Positions 8,979-17,167 are shown, counted from the stretch's first letter. The stretch is DNA of 61,119 nucleotides from Myxococcales bacterium (GCA_020633435.1 JACKDP010000014.1:1-61119); one strand, 5' to 3'. Translations and numbers: made by a program. Notes: a model not told the origin generated them from the sequence alone.

Positions 8979-9596
8979 GTGGGCAAGTTGCTGAATCTGC
9001 TGAAGAAGATCCCCATCGACCTCGGCCAGGGGGCGGTGGCCGAGACCACCGAGGGCAAGCAGATCGCCCTGCGCCTCGTGCCCGACGGGGGCGGCCGCAC
9101 CGCCCTGGATGTGGGCTGCCGGGCCGGCCACCAGACGCGCTGGCTCCAGGAGCGCGGCTACACGGTGACCTCCATCGACGTGGAGGCCCTCTTCGACGGG
9201 GCCCGCGTCGTCGACGCCAACGCCCCGCTGCCCTTCGCCACGGGCGCCTTCGATCTGGTGTGGTGCTCCGAGGTCATCGAGCACCTGGCCGATCCGGCCT
9301 TCTCGCTGCGCGAGCTCATCCGCGTCACGCGGCCCGGCGGCGAGCTCATCCTGACGACGCCCAACAGCTACATGCTGCTCTTCCGCGCGCTGGCCCTCGT
9401 CGGCCTGACGCCGCGCCGCATCCAGCGGGCCGATCACCTGCACTTCTTCGACGTGGACGACGTGCGCCGGCTGGCCCCCGACGCCCGCCTCTACGGCTAC
9501 TTCCCGTGGATGGCCTACAAGCGGACGCTGGCCAACGACGGCTTCATCGGCGCCCTGAGCCCGACCTTCGTCATGCACATCCAGAAGCCGGCCTGA
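8979..9596 (+). CDS. Class I SAM-dependent methyltransferase
   Basis: This 205-residue protein starts at GTG 8979, which has AAGGAG just upstream. It has the class I methyltransferase core: motif I LDVGCRAGHQTRWL, an acidic SIDVE at the end of strand 2, FDLVWCSEVIEHLADP, and RPGGELILTTPN. The arrangement resembles the Methyltransf_11 group that acts on small molecules, sugars or lipids. The substrate is not evident. The flippase-like gene that follows overlaps its stop by one base (TGATG), so the pair may act on a membrane-linked substrate; that is inference. Confidence 0.8.
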   Translation: MGKLLNLLKKIPIDLGQGAVAETTEGKQIALRLVPDGGGRTALDVGCRAGHQTRWLQERGYTVTSIDVEALFDGARVVDANAPLPFATGAFDLVWCSEVIEHLADPAFSLRELIRVTRPGGELILTTPNSYMLLFRALALVGLTPRRIQRADHLHFFDVDDVRRLAPDARLYGYFPWMAYKRTLANDGFIGALSPTFVMHIQKPA

Positions 9597-10573
9597 TGGG
9601 GCGGGGCGCCCGCATCGCCCTGGGGCTCGCCGTCTCGGGGGGGCTGCTCGCCCTCGTCCTCTGGCCGCTGGACCTGGCGCAGGCCTGGGCCCGGGCCCGC
9701 GCGGCGTCCCCCGCGGCCCTGGGGCTGGCCCTCGGGGCCTCGCTGCTCGTGCTCATCGCCCGCAGCGTGCGGTTCCACGCCCTGACGGCGGGCGCCACCC
9801 GCGGCCAGGTGATCGCCGCCATCGCCGTGCAGAACTTCCTGTTGCGGATCACGCCCTTGCGGGCCGGCGAGCTGTCCCTGCCGTGGCTCCTGCGCCAGGC
9901 CTCGGGGGAGTCGGCGGCGCGCACGCTCGTCGCCCTGGTGCTGGTGCGCCTCGCCGATCTCTGCGTCCTGCTGGTGGCCGCCATGGCCGCGGGCCTCGCG
10001 TGGTTCGGCGCGGGGGAGGGGGGCACGCTCGTGGCCCTGGCCGTCGGGGCGGTGGCCCTGCTGCTGGCCCTCATCCGCTTTCGGCAGGTGGTGCGCCTGC
10101 TGCTGCGCCTCGCCCGCGGCACCGCGAGCCTGGCCCGCGTCCACGACAAGGCGGTCGTCCGCAAGGTCTTCAGCCGGCTCGACGAGGCCCTGGCCGATGG
10201 GGAGCGCCTCAGCCGGCGGCAGTGGCTCACGGTGGCGATCGGCACCCTCGTGGTGGCGACGCTGCAGTTCGCCCTGTTCGCGGCGCTGCTGGCCGCGTTC
10301 GGCAGCACCCCCGACCTGCGGCAGCTCGTGGTGGGGGCGTCCCTCGCCCAGATCACCGGGGCCCTGCCCGTGACGACGGTGGGCAGCTTCGGCACCCACG
10401 AGGCCGGCTGGATCGGCGGCTTCGTCTGGGTGGGCATGCCCCTGCAGGAGGCCGCCCTCACGGCCGTGGCGACCCAGGTCGTCACCCTCGCGTTCGCCGG
10501 CCTCTTCGCCGCGCCGGCGGCGTGGCGGCTGGCCGCGACCTCGCGCCGGGCAGGGCATCTGTCCCCTCGGTGA
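9596..10573 (+). CDS. Flippase-like / lysylphosphatidylglycerol synthase TM-region protein
   Basis: This 325-residue polytopic inner-membrane protein belongs to the LPG_synthase_TM (UPF0104) type. It has about seven to eight hydrophobic segments, the conserved QNFLLRITPLRAGELSLPWLLR block, a charged cytoplasmic loop (~170-210), and a late motif ITGALPVTTVGSFGTHEAGW that matches the family's PxP.G..G..E region. Relatives move or modify lipid-linked molecules across the membrane. The start overlaps the methyltransferase stop. The much longer upstream frame is the shadow of that gene. Substrate unknown. Confidence 0.82.
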   Translation: MGRGARIALGLAVSGGLLALVLWPLDLAQAWARARAASPAALGLALGASLLVLIARSVRFHALTAGATRGQVIAAIAVQNFLLRITPLRAGELSLPWLLRQASGESAARTLVALVLVRLADLCVLLVAAMAAGLAWFGAGEGGTLVALAVGAVALLLALIRFRQVVRLLLRLARGTASLARVHDKAVVRKVFSRLDEALADGERLSRRQWLTVAIGTLVVATLQFALFAALLAAFGSTPDLRQLVVGASLAQITGALPVTTVGSFGTHEAGWIGGFVWVGMPLQEAALTAVATQVVTLAFAGLFAAPAAWRLAATSRRAGHLSPR

Positions 10574-10594
10574 CAGCCACACGAGGAGGCAGCG

Positions 10595-10840
10595 ATGGCG
10601 CGGATCGAGATCCGCTACTGCGTGATCTGAAACTACGAGCCGAGGGCCGCCCGGGTGGCGGCGCGCATCACCGAGACCACGGGCGAGGCCGTGGCCATCG
10701 TGAGCGGGGGTCGTGGCGAGTTCTCCGTCTGGGTGGACGGGCGCGTGGTCGCGAAGAAGTCCATGTTCGGTTTCCCCAGTGAAGACGAGGTGTTGCGCTC
10801 GACGGCCGCGGCGCTGGGGGGCGGCGGCGCCCCGGGCTGA
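10595..10840 (+). CDS. SelW/Rdx-family selenoprotein (in-frame TGA = selenocysteine)
   Basis: Read through the TGA at 10628-10630, this gives an 81-residue protein beginning MARIEIRYCVIU-NYEPRAARV. That is the thioredoxin-like Rdx family opening with the CxxU redox motif (Cys9, Sec12), followed by the conserved Asn-Tyr and Pro-Arg-Ala. Downstream, the frame stays open and family-like: GGRGEFSVWVDGRVVAKK and FGFPSEDEV. The family signature GxFxVxxxGxxxxxK is intact, so a simple nonsense mutation is unlikely. GAGGAGG precedes the ATG by about five bases. A GC-only hairpin lies 15 bases after the TGA. Selenium-dependent redox activity in the cytoplasm is inferred from the family. Without Sec decoding only 11 residues would be made. 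Confidence 0.9.
10646..10662 (+). promoter_or_regulatory. Putative bacterial SECIS hairpin
   Basis: GCCGCC (10646-10651), loop CGGGT (10652-10656) and GGCGGC (10657-10662) form a perfect six-base-pair stem with a small G-containing loop. The loop begins 21 bases after the selenocysteine TGA, inside the coding region. Position and a G near the start of the apical loop fit the bacterial SECIS pattern, which recruits SelB. GC-rich DNA makes chance hairpins common, so the strength of the call comes from the TGA in a CxxU motif. Confidence 0.6.
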
Positions 10841-10895
10841 TCGGGCCGGCGCCGCGCGCTTGCCCGTCCGCGGCAGGTCGGCCATCCTGCCCGGC

Positions 10896-12710
10896 ATGCG
10901 GTGGCTGGCCCTCATCGGCGCGCTCGGCATCCTCCCGCCCCCCGCGGTGGCGGCGCCGCCGCCCCTGCGCCGCCTGGTGGTGGGGGCCGCGCTGCCCGGG
11001 CCCGGGCTCTGCCTGGCCGAGGCGCCCTCCGACCCGCGCCTGATCTACGTCGGCACCGCGGACGGCCGGGTGCTGGCCTCCAGCGACGGCGGCCGCACCT
11101 GGACGGCGGGCGTGGCGGTGGCCCCGCCCGGGGGCTTCGGCGGCAGCCGCTACACCCAGGCCGACCTGAGCGAGCGCCGCGTCGAGGGCACCCCCCTGGA
11201 GGCCGGCGTCTTCGGGCCCACCCTGGCCAACGAGCTGAGCAAGGTCCCGAGCAACACCGCCCGCATCTTCCAGTCCAACGGCGGCGAGGCCGTCGAGACG
11301 CAGATCGACGAGGCCCTGGCCGGGTCGGGCATCGACGACGTGATCGATCCCGAGCGGGGCGCGCCCGAGGGCCGCTCGCCCGGGGCCTGGACCGGCGATC
11401 TCTGGCCCACCTTCGAGCCCCCGGGCGGGGTCGATCCCGCCGTGCGCGCCCTGGACGTGCACCCCCGCGATCCCCGCGACGTGCTGGCCGCGACGGGGGA
11501 GGGGCTGCGCCGCTCCCGCGACGGGGGCGGGACGTGGCCCGTGGTCCTCGGGGGTGCGACGGCGGCCGAGCGCCGGGTGCAGGTCATCGCGCGCGACCCC
11601 CGCGATCCCGCCCATGTGCTGGTGGGCACGGGCGCTGGCCTCTTCGAGGCGCGGGACGGGGGCGAGCGGTTCGAGCCGCTCCTGCACGCCGACGTGGCCG
11701 ACGCCGACATCCGCGCCATCGCCTTCGATCCCGACAGCGCCACGCGCTTCATCGTGGCCACCGAGGAGGGGCTGCTCGCCACCGACGACGGCGGCCGGCG
11801 GTTCTCGAGCCTCGGGGAGGTGGACGGCCGCCCCGACCGCGTCCGCGTCGATCCGCGCCGGCCCCAGACGCTGGTGGTGGGCACCACCGAGGGCCTCTTC
11901 CGCAGCGAAGACGCGGGCAAGACGTTCCGCGCCGTCGGGCCGCTGGCCGCGGGGGTCGGCGCCCTGACCGGGGATGGCGCCGGGGCGGCCTACGCGGGCG
12001 TCGGCCCCGACCTCTGGGTCAGCGTCGACGGGGGGGCCTGGCAGAGCCGGCTCTTCGGCGACGTGCCCATCGTCGATCTGGCGTGGTCGCGCCACCGGCG
12101 GGCCGCCCTGTGGATCCTGTCGACCCACGCCCTCGCGCAGCTCTCCGACGGCGAGCCGGTGGCGCTGGACGCCGTGGTGCGCGCGCGCTACGAGCGGCTG
12201 GTGGAGGTGGAGCCCGACCTGGGGGCCACGCAGCGGGCGGCCCTGGAGCGGGCGGGCCTGGACGAGCGGCCAGGCGGGGCCATCCGCTTCTCGGGCCTGC
12301 TGCCCCGGGTGACGGCCTTCGCCGGCTACATCGAGCCGCCCGCCAGCTACCTGCGCTACGGCGTGCTGGAGACGGGCTCCGACGATCCCGAGGTCGGCCA
12401 GCAGAACATCTTGGATTCCAAGGGCTTTCGCTACGCGGTCTTCGCCGGCTGGGACGTCGCCGACCTGCTCTTCCGACCCGACGAGGGCGCCCTCACGGCG
12501 GACGCCCAGGCCCGGGCGAAGCTGGGCTGGACGCTCCGGCAGACCATCGCGAGCCTGTACACCGAGCGGCGCCGCGTGCAGCTCGACCGCCTGCTGGACG
12601 CCGGCACCGACGGCCGGGCCCGCCTCGCGCGGGACCTGCGCCTGGAGGAGCTGACCGCGCACCTCAACGCCCTGGCGGGCCCGCTCTTCACCCCCTTCGA
12701 GGCCCTTTGA
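10896..12710 (+). CDS. Exported BNR/sortilin-like propeller protein
   Basis: This 604-residue protein starts at ATG 10896 with a signal peptide (MRWLALIGALGILPPPAVAA). It carries several Asp-box (BNR) hairpins: SSDGGRTW, SRDGGGTW, ARDGGERF, TDDGGRRF and SEDAGKTF. These mark a sialidase/photosystem-stability/sortilin-type propeller over ~residues 20-420. The last ~150 residues leave the propeller and resemble the whole of the next protein (12722), ending RRRVQLDRLLDAG...RLARDLRLEELTAHLNAL. Likely periplasmic or outer-membrane associated. The next gene begins 11 bases later with a strong GAGGAGG site, so they are co-transcribed. Confidence 0.8.
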   Translation: MRWLALIGALGILPPPAVAAPPPLRRLVVGAALPGPGLCLAEAPSDPRLIYVGTADGRVLASSDGGRTWTAGVAVAPPGGFGGSRYTQADLSERRVEGTPLEAGVFGPTLANELSKVPSNTARIFQSNGGEAVETQIDEALAGSGIDDVIDPERGAPEGRSPGAWTGDLWPTFEPPGGVDPAVRALDVHPRDPRDVLAATGEGLRRSRDGGGTWPVVLGGATAAERRVQVIARDPRDPAHVLVGTGAGLFEARDGGERFEPLLHADVADADIRAIAFDPDSATRFIVATEEGLLATDDGGRRFSSLGEVDGRPDRVRVDPRRPQTLVVGTTEGLFRSEDAGKTFRAVGPLAAGVGALTGDGAGAAYAGVGPDLWVSVDGGAWQSRLFGDVPIVDLAWSRHRRAALWILSTHALAQLSDGEPVALDAVVRARYERLVEVEPDLGATQRAALERAGLDERPGGAIRFSGLLPRVTAFAGYIEPPASYLRYGVLETGSDDPEVGQQNILDSKGFRYAVFAGWDVADLLFRPDEGALTADAQARAKLGWTLRQTIASLYTERRRVQLDRLLDAGTDGRARLARDLRLEELTAHLNALAGPLFTPFEAL

Positions 12711-12721
12711 GGAGGCAGCCG

Positions 12722-13333
12722 ATGATCCGAACCCTCGCCCTGTGCCTGCTCGCCCTCGCCGCCCCTGCGGCGGCCCAGCGGCGGATCGACGACCCCGACG
12801 TGCGCGACGCCCTGGAGGCCCTCAAGCAGGAGCCGTCCATCCAGCGGGTGCAGGCGGCGGCGGTGGAGTTCTACCGGGTCGATCCCGACACCACTGGCTC
12901 GATGCGGACGCGGGCGGCCTGGAAGGCCATCCTGCCCGAGGTGAACGTCGGCTACCGCACCAACGACGCCACCACCTTCGTGGATCGCTACGACGGCCTG
13001 GTGAAGGGCGAGGGGCCACCCGTCGGCCAGGACGACGCGACGACGAACGTGGGGGAGCTGGTGGTCTCGGGGAGCTGGAGCCTGCCGCGGCTGCTCTACA
13101 ACCCCGAGACGCTGGACGTCACGTCGCTGGCGGTGCTGCACGAGGGCGTGATCAAGGAGGTCACGAACCTCTACTACACCCGGCGGCGCCTGCAGGTGGA
13201 TCTCATCCTGGAGCCGCCCGCGGACGGGGCGACGCGGCTGGCCAAGGAGCTGCGCATCGAGCAGCTCACGGCGACGCTGGACGGGATGACCGGCGGCCTC
13301 TACACGCGGGTGGCGGAGCGCCGGCGCCGCTGA
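12722..13333 (+). CDS. Exported protein sharing the C-terminal module of its neighbour
   Basis: This 203-residue protein has a cleavable signal peptide (MIRTLALCLLALAAPAAAQ). After a short helical part come SGSWSLPRLLYNPETLDV, a helical EVTNLYYTRRRLQVDLIL stretch and RLAKELRIEQLTATLDGMTGG. The same order occurs at the end of the protein encoded just upstream (LADLLFRPD, SLYTERRRVQLDRLL, RLARDLRLEELTAHLN). The motif looks like one found in envelope proteins of this bacterial group, where a strand is followed by a long TolC-like helix, but I cannot assign a function. GAGGAGG precedes the ATG. Confidence 0.78.
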   Translation: MIRTLALCLLALAAPAAAQRRIDDPDVRDALEALKQEPSIQRVQAAAVEFYRVDPDTTGSMRTRAAWKAILPEVNVGYRTNDATTFVDRYDGLVKGEGPPVGQDDATTNVGELVVSGSWSLPRLLYNPETLDVTSLAVLHEGVIKEVTNLYYTRRRLQVDLILEPPADGATRLAKELRIEQLTATLDGMTGGLYTRVAERRRR

Positions 13334-13337
13334 TCGC

Positions 13338-13577
13338 TCAGTGGTGCGCGGCCGCCGGGGCCTCGGCCAGCTTGTCGACGCCGCGGCACAGGTCGGACTG
13401 GGCGGTGGCGCCGATGCTCTTGCAGGCCTCCCGGATCTCCAGGCTGCGCGAGTGGGCCGTGGGGCCCTGGGGCTTGCCGGGGCGATCGTTGATGGGGGCC
13501 CACTTGCCGAGCTGATCGAAGTTGCAGCCGGCGAGGCCGGCGAGGGCGAGAGCAAGAGCGAGCGCGACGCGCGTCAT
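13338..13577 (-). CDS. Small lipoprotein
   Basis: This 79-residue protein begins MTRVALALALALAGLAGCNF; the lipobox GLAGC puts the lipidated Cys at residue 18. Two further cysteines lie in the mature part (EACKSIG, DLCRGVD) and could pair. GGAGG is seven bases upstream of the ATG at 13577. Its stop is four bases from the end of the convergent gene 12722. The longer frame running upstream to 14624 is antisense to the gene at 13692. No family recognised. Confidence 0.7.
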   Translation of the reverse strand: MTRVALALALALAGLAGCNFDQLGKWAPINDRPGKPQGPTAHSRSLEIREACKSIGATAQSDLCRGVDKLAEAPAAAHH

Positions 13578-13691
13578 CGGGAGCCTCCAGGCGAATGCGG
13601 GCGCCAGTCTAGCCACCTCGGCTCGATGATCAAGCCCCCGGGCGGTCCGTCCACCCTGGTCCGCTGGCGGGGGGGCACGGTAGACTGCGCC

Positions 13692-14651
13692 ATGCGCCGC
13701 ACCAGACCCCTGATGATCCCTGCCATCTCCATGATCTTCTTGGGGATTTCCTGCAACGACGACACGTCGGGCGGTGCGCGCCTGGTGGGGCCGCCGGGCC
13801 AGCCGGACGCCGCGCTGCGGCCGGATCGGGGGGTGGACCAGGGCCGCCCACCGGCGGACGCGGGGCCCGACGCGGCCCGCGATGCCGCGCCCCTGGCGCC
13901 CGACGCCGCGGCCCTGGACCGGGGCGCGCCGCCGGACATGGCGCTCGCCGACGCCGCGCCCCCGCCCCCGGACCGAGGCGTCTCGCCCGACATGGCCGCG
14001 CGGGACATGGCGCTGCCCCCGCTGGACATGGCGCCGCCGCCCGTCGACATGGCGCCGCCGCCCGTCGACATGGCCCCGCCCCCGCTGGACATGGCCCCGC
14101 CCCCCGTCGACATGGCGCCGCCCCCGCCCGACATGGCCGTCCTGCCGCCCGGGCGGCGGGCCTGCGCCCTGGGGCCGGGGTTCACGCTGTTCGCGGTGCA
14201 CTGGTCGGGGGGCAGCAGCAGCGCCCGGGTCGACCACTGGGACGCGAGCTGCGAGTACTCCATCCGCATCAACGACGCCTGCGGCGCCTTCGCCCGCTGC
14301 GGGGACGCCATCGCCAACTGCGGCGTGGCGGTGGTGGATCAGGGCCAGGGGCTGCTGCTCGACGGCATCGATGACCTGCTCTTCCGCTTCAACGTGCAGG
14401 GCCAGCGATTCCGCGGGGCCACGCTCTACTTCCAGGCGCGGGGGACGCGGGGCCAGGCGCAGCTCGAGATCTGGTCGCCGCTCTACGGGGGCCTGGTGGG
14501 GCCCATCGGGGGCATCGACTACGAGTGGTATGAGCTCGACTGGAGCGACTTCCTGAGCCCGGGCGATGATCCGGGGCTGACGGGCGTGCGCTTCGACGCG
14601 GTGCAGGGGCAGGTGGCGGTGCACGCCGTGGAGCTGTGCATCACCGAGTAG
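13692..14651 (+). CDS. Lipoprotein with DMAPPP repeat linker
   Basis: This 319-residue protein has a signal peptide with the lipobox-like LGISC (Cys21). It is followed by ~130 residues of Asp/Pro/Ala linker that includes a run of PPPxDMA units. A compact C-terminal domain (~155-319) contains six cysteines and alternating beta-like segments, such as LLFRFNVQGQRFRGATLYFQARG and YEWYELDWSDFL. The linker probably holds the domain away from the outer membrane. The domain resembles a jelly-roll or lectin-like sandwich, but I cannot name it. Start chosen because upstream in-frame codons lack a signal peptide. Confidence 0.75.
   Translation: MRRTRPLMIPAISMIFLGISCNDDTSGGARLVGPPGQPDAALRPDRGVDQGRPPADAGPDAARDAAPLAPDAAALDRGAPPDMALADAAPPPPDRGVSPDMAARDMALPPLDMAPPPVDMAPPPVDMAPPPLDMAPPPVDMAPPPPDMAVLPPGRRACALGPGFTLFAVHWSGGSSSARVDHWDASCEYSIRINDACGAFARCGDAIANCGVAVVDQGQGLLLDGIDDLLFRFNVQGQRFRGATLYFQARGTRGQAQLEIWSPLYGGLVGPIGGIDYEWYELDWSDFLSPGDDPGLTGVRFDAVQGQVAVHAVELCITE
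14004..14129 (+). repeat. Six tandem 21-bp units coding for DMA-PPP-x repeats
   Basis: Six contiguous 21-base units begin with GACATGGC at 14004, 14025 and so on, encoding variants of DMAPPPV/DMAPPPL/DMALPPL. Two adjacent copies (14025 and 14046) appear identical. As the unit length is a multiple of three, copy-number change would keep the frame and vary only the linker length. A related DMAPPRDMAPP linker is seen in the lipoprotein at 38360-39391. Confidence 0.85.
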
Positions 14652-14660
14652 CCGTCGGGC

Positions 14661-15518
14661 TCAGTTGGTCAGGCCGATACCCACGATCGGGGTCGCCGAG
14701 GTGTCCGTCTCGGTGCCGCTGGTGCGCAGGACGTCGAGGCCGACGAACGCCAGCGGGTGCAGCCCCAGGGCCTCGAAGTTGATGACCTCGGCGGCCACGC
14801 GGCTGTTGAGCCGCACGCCGCTGGCCTCTTCGACGCCGTCGTCCTGGGTGTCGCCGAAGTAGAGGCGGCTGCGGGTCATGGTGAAGAGGTTGAGCTCGCT
14901 GCTGCCGGAGAGCCGCACGAGCCCGGGCACCAGGCCGTAGCGCGCGATGACGCGGGCCAGGGTGTAGCCCGAGAACTGCGTGTCGGCCGCGTCCTCCCCC
15001 CCGGCGTCGCCGAAGCTGAGCGACGAGTACGCCTCGGCCTGGAAGCCGTAGCCCACGAAGACGCCCCAGAAGAGGGGCCCGCCCTCGGCCGAGGTGTAGC
15101 CGTAGACGAGGGACTGGCGGCTCAGGAAGGACGACTCGGAGGCCCCGTCGAAGCCGGCGCCGCTGTAGTCGCTGCTCAGGCCGCTCAGGTTCGTCTCCAG
15201 CAGGAAGGCGTGCCGCGCCTCGCCCGCCTTGCCCGTGCGGTAGCCCAGGATGAAGTGGTTCTTGAACTCCAGGTTGGTGTTCGTGGTCTCGCCGGTCTGC
15301 CGGCTGAAGACGGACTGGGCGATGTCGTAGCCGATGAGGAAGCTCTCGCCGTAGTAGCCCAGCTCCAGGGCGTAGGCGAAGGCGGTCTCCTCCAGGCTGA
15401 CGGTGGGGACGCCGAAGTCGCCGCGGAAGTGCCAGGGCGAGGCGTCCGCCGCCCGGAAGGCGTCGGCGTGGGCGCAGAGGGGCGCGGCGGCCAGGGCGGC
15501 CGTCAGCAGGCGAAGCAT
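14661..15518 (-). CDS. Probable outer-membrane beta-barrel protein
   Basis: This 285-residue protein has a signal peptide (MLRLLTAALAAAPLCAHA) and then alternating amphipathic strands rich in Tyr, Phe, Gly, Ser and Asp. Examples are FAYALELGYYGESFLIGYDI, FLSRQSLVYGY and FWGVFVGYGFQAEAYSS. It ends with a short aromatic-poor strand. This is the usual look of an 8- to 12-strand barrel. No channel or enzyme family is recognised. It lies 21 bases downstream of the kelch lipoprotein in the same direction, so they probably share a transcript. Confidence 0.7.
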   Translation of the reverse strand: MLRLLTAALAAAPLCAHADAFRAADASPWHFRGDFGVPTVSLEETAFAYALELGYYGESFLIGYDIAQSVFSRQTGETTNTNLEFKNHFILGYRTGKAGEARHAFLLETNLSGLSSDYSGAGFDGASESSFLSRQSLVYGYTSAEGGPLFWGVFVGYGFQAEAYSSLSFGDAGGEDAADTQFSGYTLARVIARYGLVPGLVRLSGSSELNLFTMTRSRLYFGDTQDDGVEEASGVRLNSRVAAEVINFEALGLHPLAFVGLDVLRTSGTETDTSATPIVGIGLTN

Positions 15519-15539
15519 TGGATTTTCCTCAGGAAAGAG

Positions 15540-16967
15540 TCAGAAGCAGAGGTTGACGCAGTTGTCCGGGTTGGCGCGCCAGCGCACGCAGGACTCGCCC
15601 TCGGTCGCCACGACCGGGTTCGACCAGCCGGCGTCGTCGAAGGCCCAGACATCGTTGATGGCCCCGCAGTCCGTCTTGCCCCCGAAGGTGAGCGCGCGGC
15701 CGCAGGTGTCGCCGTACACGAGGGTGTGGGCGTTGCGGCGCTCCGGGACCCCGGCGGCGACGGTGGTGAAGTCGGCCGGGAAGTCGCAGAAGCCGTTGGC
15801 GGGCCGGTTGAAGGCGTCCTCGGGCTGGAGGGACTCCCAGGTCATCGCGTCGGGATCGAAGGCCCAGGTGTCGTTGCGGTTGCCGAGCGTCGCGTCGTCG
15901 TGGCCGGCGAAGAGCAGGTACTCGTCGTGCGCGGTGTCGTGGACCATATGGCCCCAGAAGCGCCCATCGGGGTGCGTGCCGCGGCGGCCGTCGTGGAGCT
16001 GCGCCCAGCGGCCCGACTCGGGGTAGAACGCCAGCAGGTCGGTGAAGTAGGTGGCGTTGTTGTTGAACGCCGTCTCGTCGCCGCCGCCGTAGACCACGAG
16101 CTGATCCCGGGCGGCGTCGAAGAAGCCCGCCTGCCACATGCGCGGCGTGGGGCCCCGGCCGTCGAAGGGGATCTCCTCCCAGGTGGAGGTGGCGATGTCG
16201 AAGCGCCAGACGTCGTTCAGGACGCGGGGCCCGACGGCGTTGCCGGAGCCGTTGCCGCCCTGCACGAGGAGCTGGTTGCGGTTCGGGTCGTAGGCGAGGA
16301 CGTGGTTGAACCGGGCGGGGGGCAGCTCGCCCCGGGCCTCCACCTCCGTCCAGGTGCGGGTGCCCGGGTCGAACCGCCAGAGATCATTGAAGATCTGGTA
16401 GTTCCCGGAGCTGCCGGCCCGGAAGCGGCCGCCGAAGACCCACATGGCGCCGTCGCCGAAGACGGCGGCGTGCCGGGCCCGGCCGGGCGGGTTGCCGTCG
16501 TCCAGGCGCTTCCAGCGGCCGCAGCCGGTCTCGTAGTCGTAGTAGAGCCAGGTGACGCTCTGGAAGGTGTAGGCCGGGAAGCCGCAGTTCTCGGGCACGG
16601 CGGTGTTGCCGCCGAAGATGATCATCATGTGGCGGGCGTCATCGTACGCCGCGGCGTGCTCGTTGAGGGGCGGGGGCTGGTCGTCGTCGCTGGCGTCACA
16701 GACGTCGAGCGCCGGGCCGTCGCAGGGATCGCTCATGCCCCCCTCGCCCCCCGCGCCGCCCGCGCCGCCGCCCATGCCGGCCTCGCCGCCAGCGCCACCG
16801 GCGCCACCGCCCATGCCGCCCGCGCCGCCGCCCTGGCCACCCTGGCCGCCGCCATCCTGACGCAGGGCCGCGTCAGCGCCGCCACCGGAGTTGTCGTCTT
16901 CCTGACACGCGGCCAGCGCCAGCGTCGCCAGGCCCATCAGAAGCCAGGGCTTCATCTGCTTCGCCAT
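15540..16967 (-). CDS. Kelch-repeat lipoprotein
   Basis: This 475-residue protein has lipobox LALAAC (Cys19 from MAKQ) and a Gly/Ala/Met linker (~25-75). Five to six kelch-type blades follow, with signatures such as MIIFGGN, AVFGDGAMWVFGG, LLVQGGNGSG, LVVYGGGDE and ALTFGGKTDC and intervening W-x6-W strands. A beta-propeller with binding function on the cell surface is likely. Two ATGs compete. The one at 16973 sits directly against GGAGG, whereas the one at 16967 has ideal spacing and was chosen. A promoter-like TTGACA-N18-TAGGGT lies upstream. Confidence 0.85.
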   Translation of the reverse strand: MAKQMKPWLLMGLATLALAACQEDDNSGGGADAALRQDGGGQGGQGGGAGGMGGGAGGAGGEAGMGGGAGGAGGEGGMSDPCDGPALDVCDASDDDQPPPLNEHAAAYDDARHMMIIFGGNTAVPENCGFPAYTFQSVTWLYYDYETGCGRWKRLDDGNPPGRARHAAVFGDGAMWVFGGRFRAGSSGNYQIFNDLWRFDPGTRTWTEVEARGELPPARFNHVLAYDPNRNQLLVQGGNGSGNAVGPRVLNDVWRFDIATSTWEEIPFDGRGPTPRMWQAGFFDAARDQLVVYGGGDETAFNNNATYFTDLLAFYPESGRWAQLHDGRRGTHPDGRFWGHMVHDTAHDEYLLFAGHDDATLGNRNDTWAFDPDAMTWESLQPEDAFNRPANGFCDFPADFTTVAAGVPERRNAHTLVYGDTCGRALTFGGKTDCGAINDVWAFDDAGWSNPVVATEGESCVRWRANPDNCVNLCF

Positions 16968-17055
16968 GCTCATCCTCCGAAACCGGCGTCTCCCCGAGAG
17001 CCGATCCCCAGTTATCGCGATCTCTGCGGGCACCAGGCGGCCCGCGGGCGGCGGA

Positions 17056-17094
17056 ACCCTAGAGAACGTCGGCCGATTCTGTCAACGTTGACAG
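17056..17094 (-). promoter_or_regulatory. Minus-strand promoter overlapping a 16-bp perfect palindrome
   Basis: Positions 17079-17094 read CTGTCAACGTTGACAG, a perfect palindrome on both strands. On the minus strand its right half supplies TTGACA (17080-17085). After 18 bases comes TAGGGT (17056-17061), giving a sigma70-like promoter for the kelch lipoprotein. A regulator bound to the palindrome would cover the -35 box. A further GTTGAC half-site at 17138-17143 sits near the promoter of the divergent gene, so one regulator might control both. This is inference from sequence only. Confidence 0.5.
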
Positions 17095-17138
17095 TCACGA
17101 CGCCACGCTTGCCGCCCCCACCCGGCCTCAGCCGACTG

Positions 17139-17167
17139 TTGACGCGCCCGGACGCCGACCCTATCGT
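17139..17167 (+). promoter_or_regulatory. Sigma70-like promoter for the Usg-1-like gene
   Basis: TTGACG (17139-17144), a 17-base spacer and TATCGT (17162-17167) form a recognisable promoter about 75-90 bases before the candidate starts at 17240 and 17255. The -35 element overlaps a copy of the half-site seen in the upstream palindrome (GTTGAC). Confidence 0.45.

Noticed and set aside
10655..10840. Separate 61-residue gene starting after the TGA
   Set aside because: No ribosome site at 10655, and the part before the TGA completes the SelW-family motif; one read-through gene fits better.
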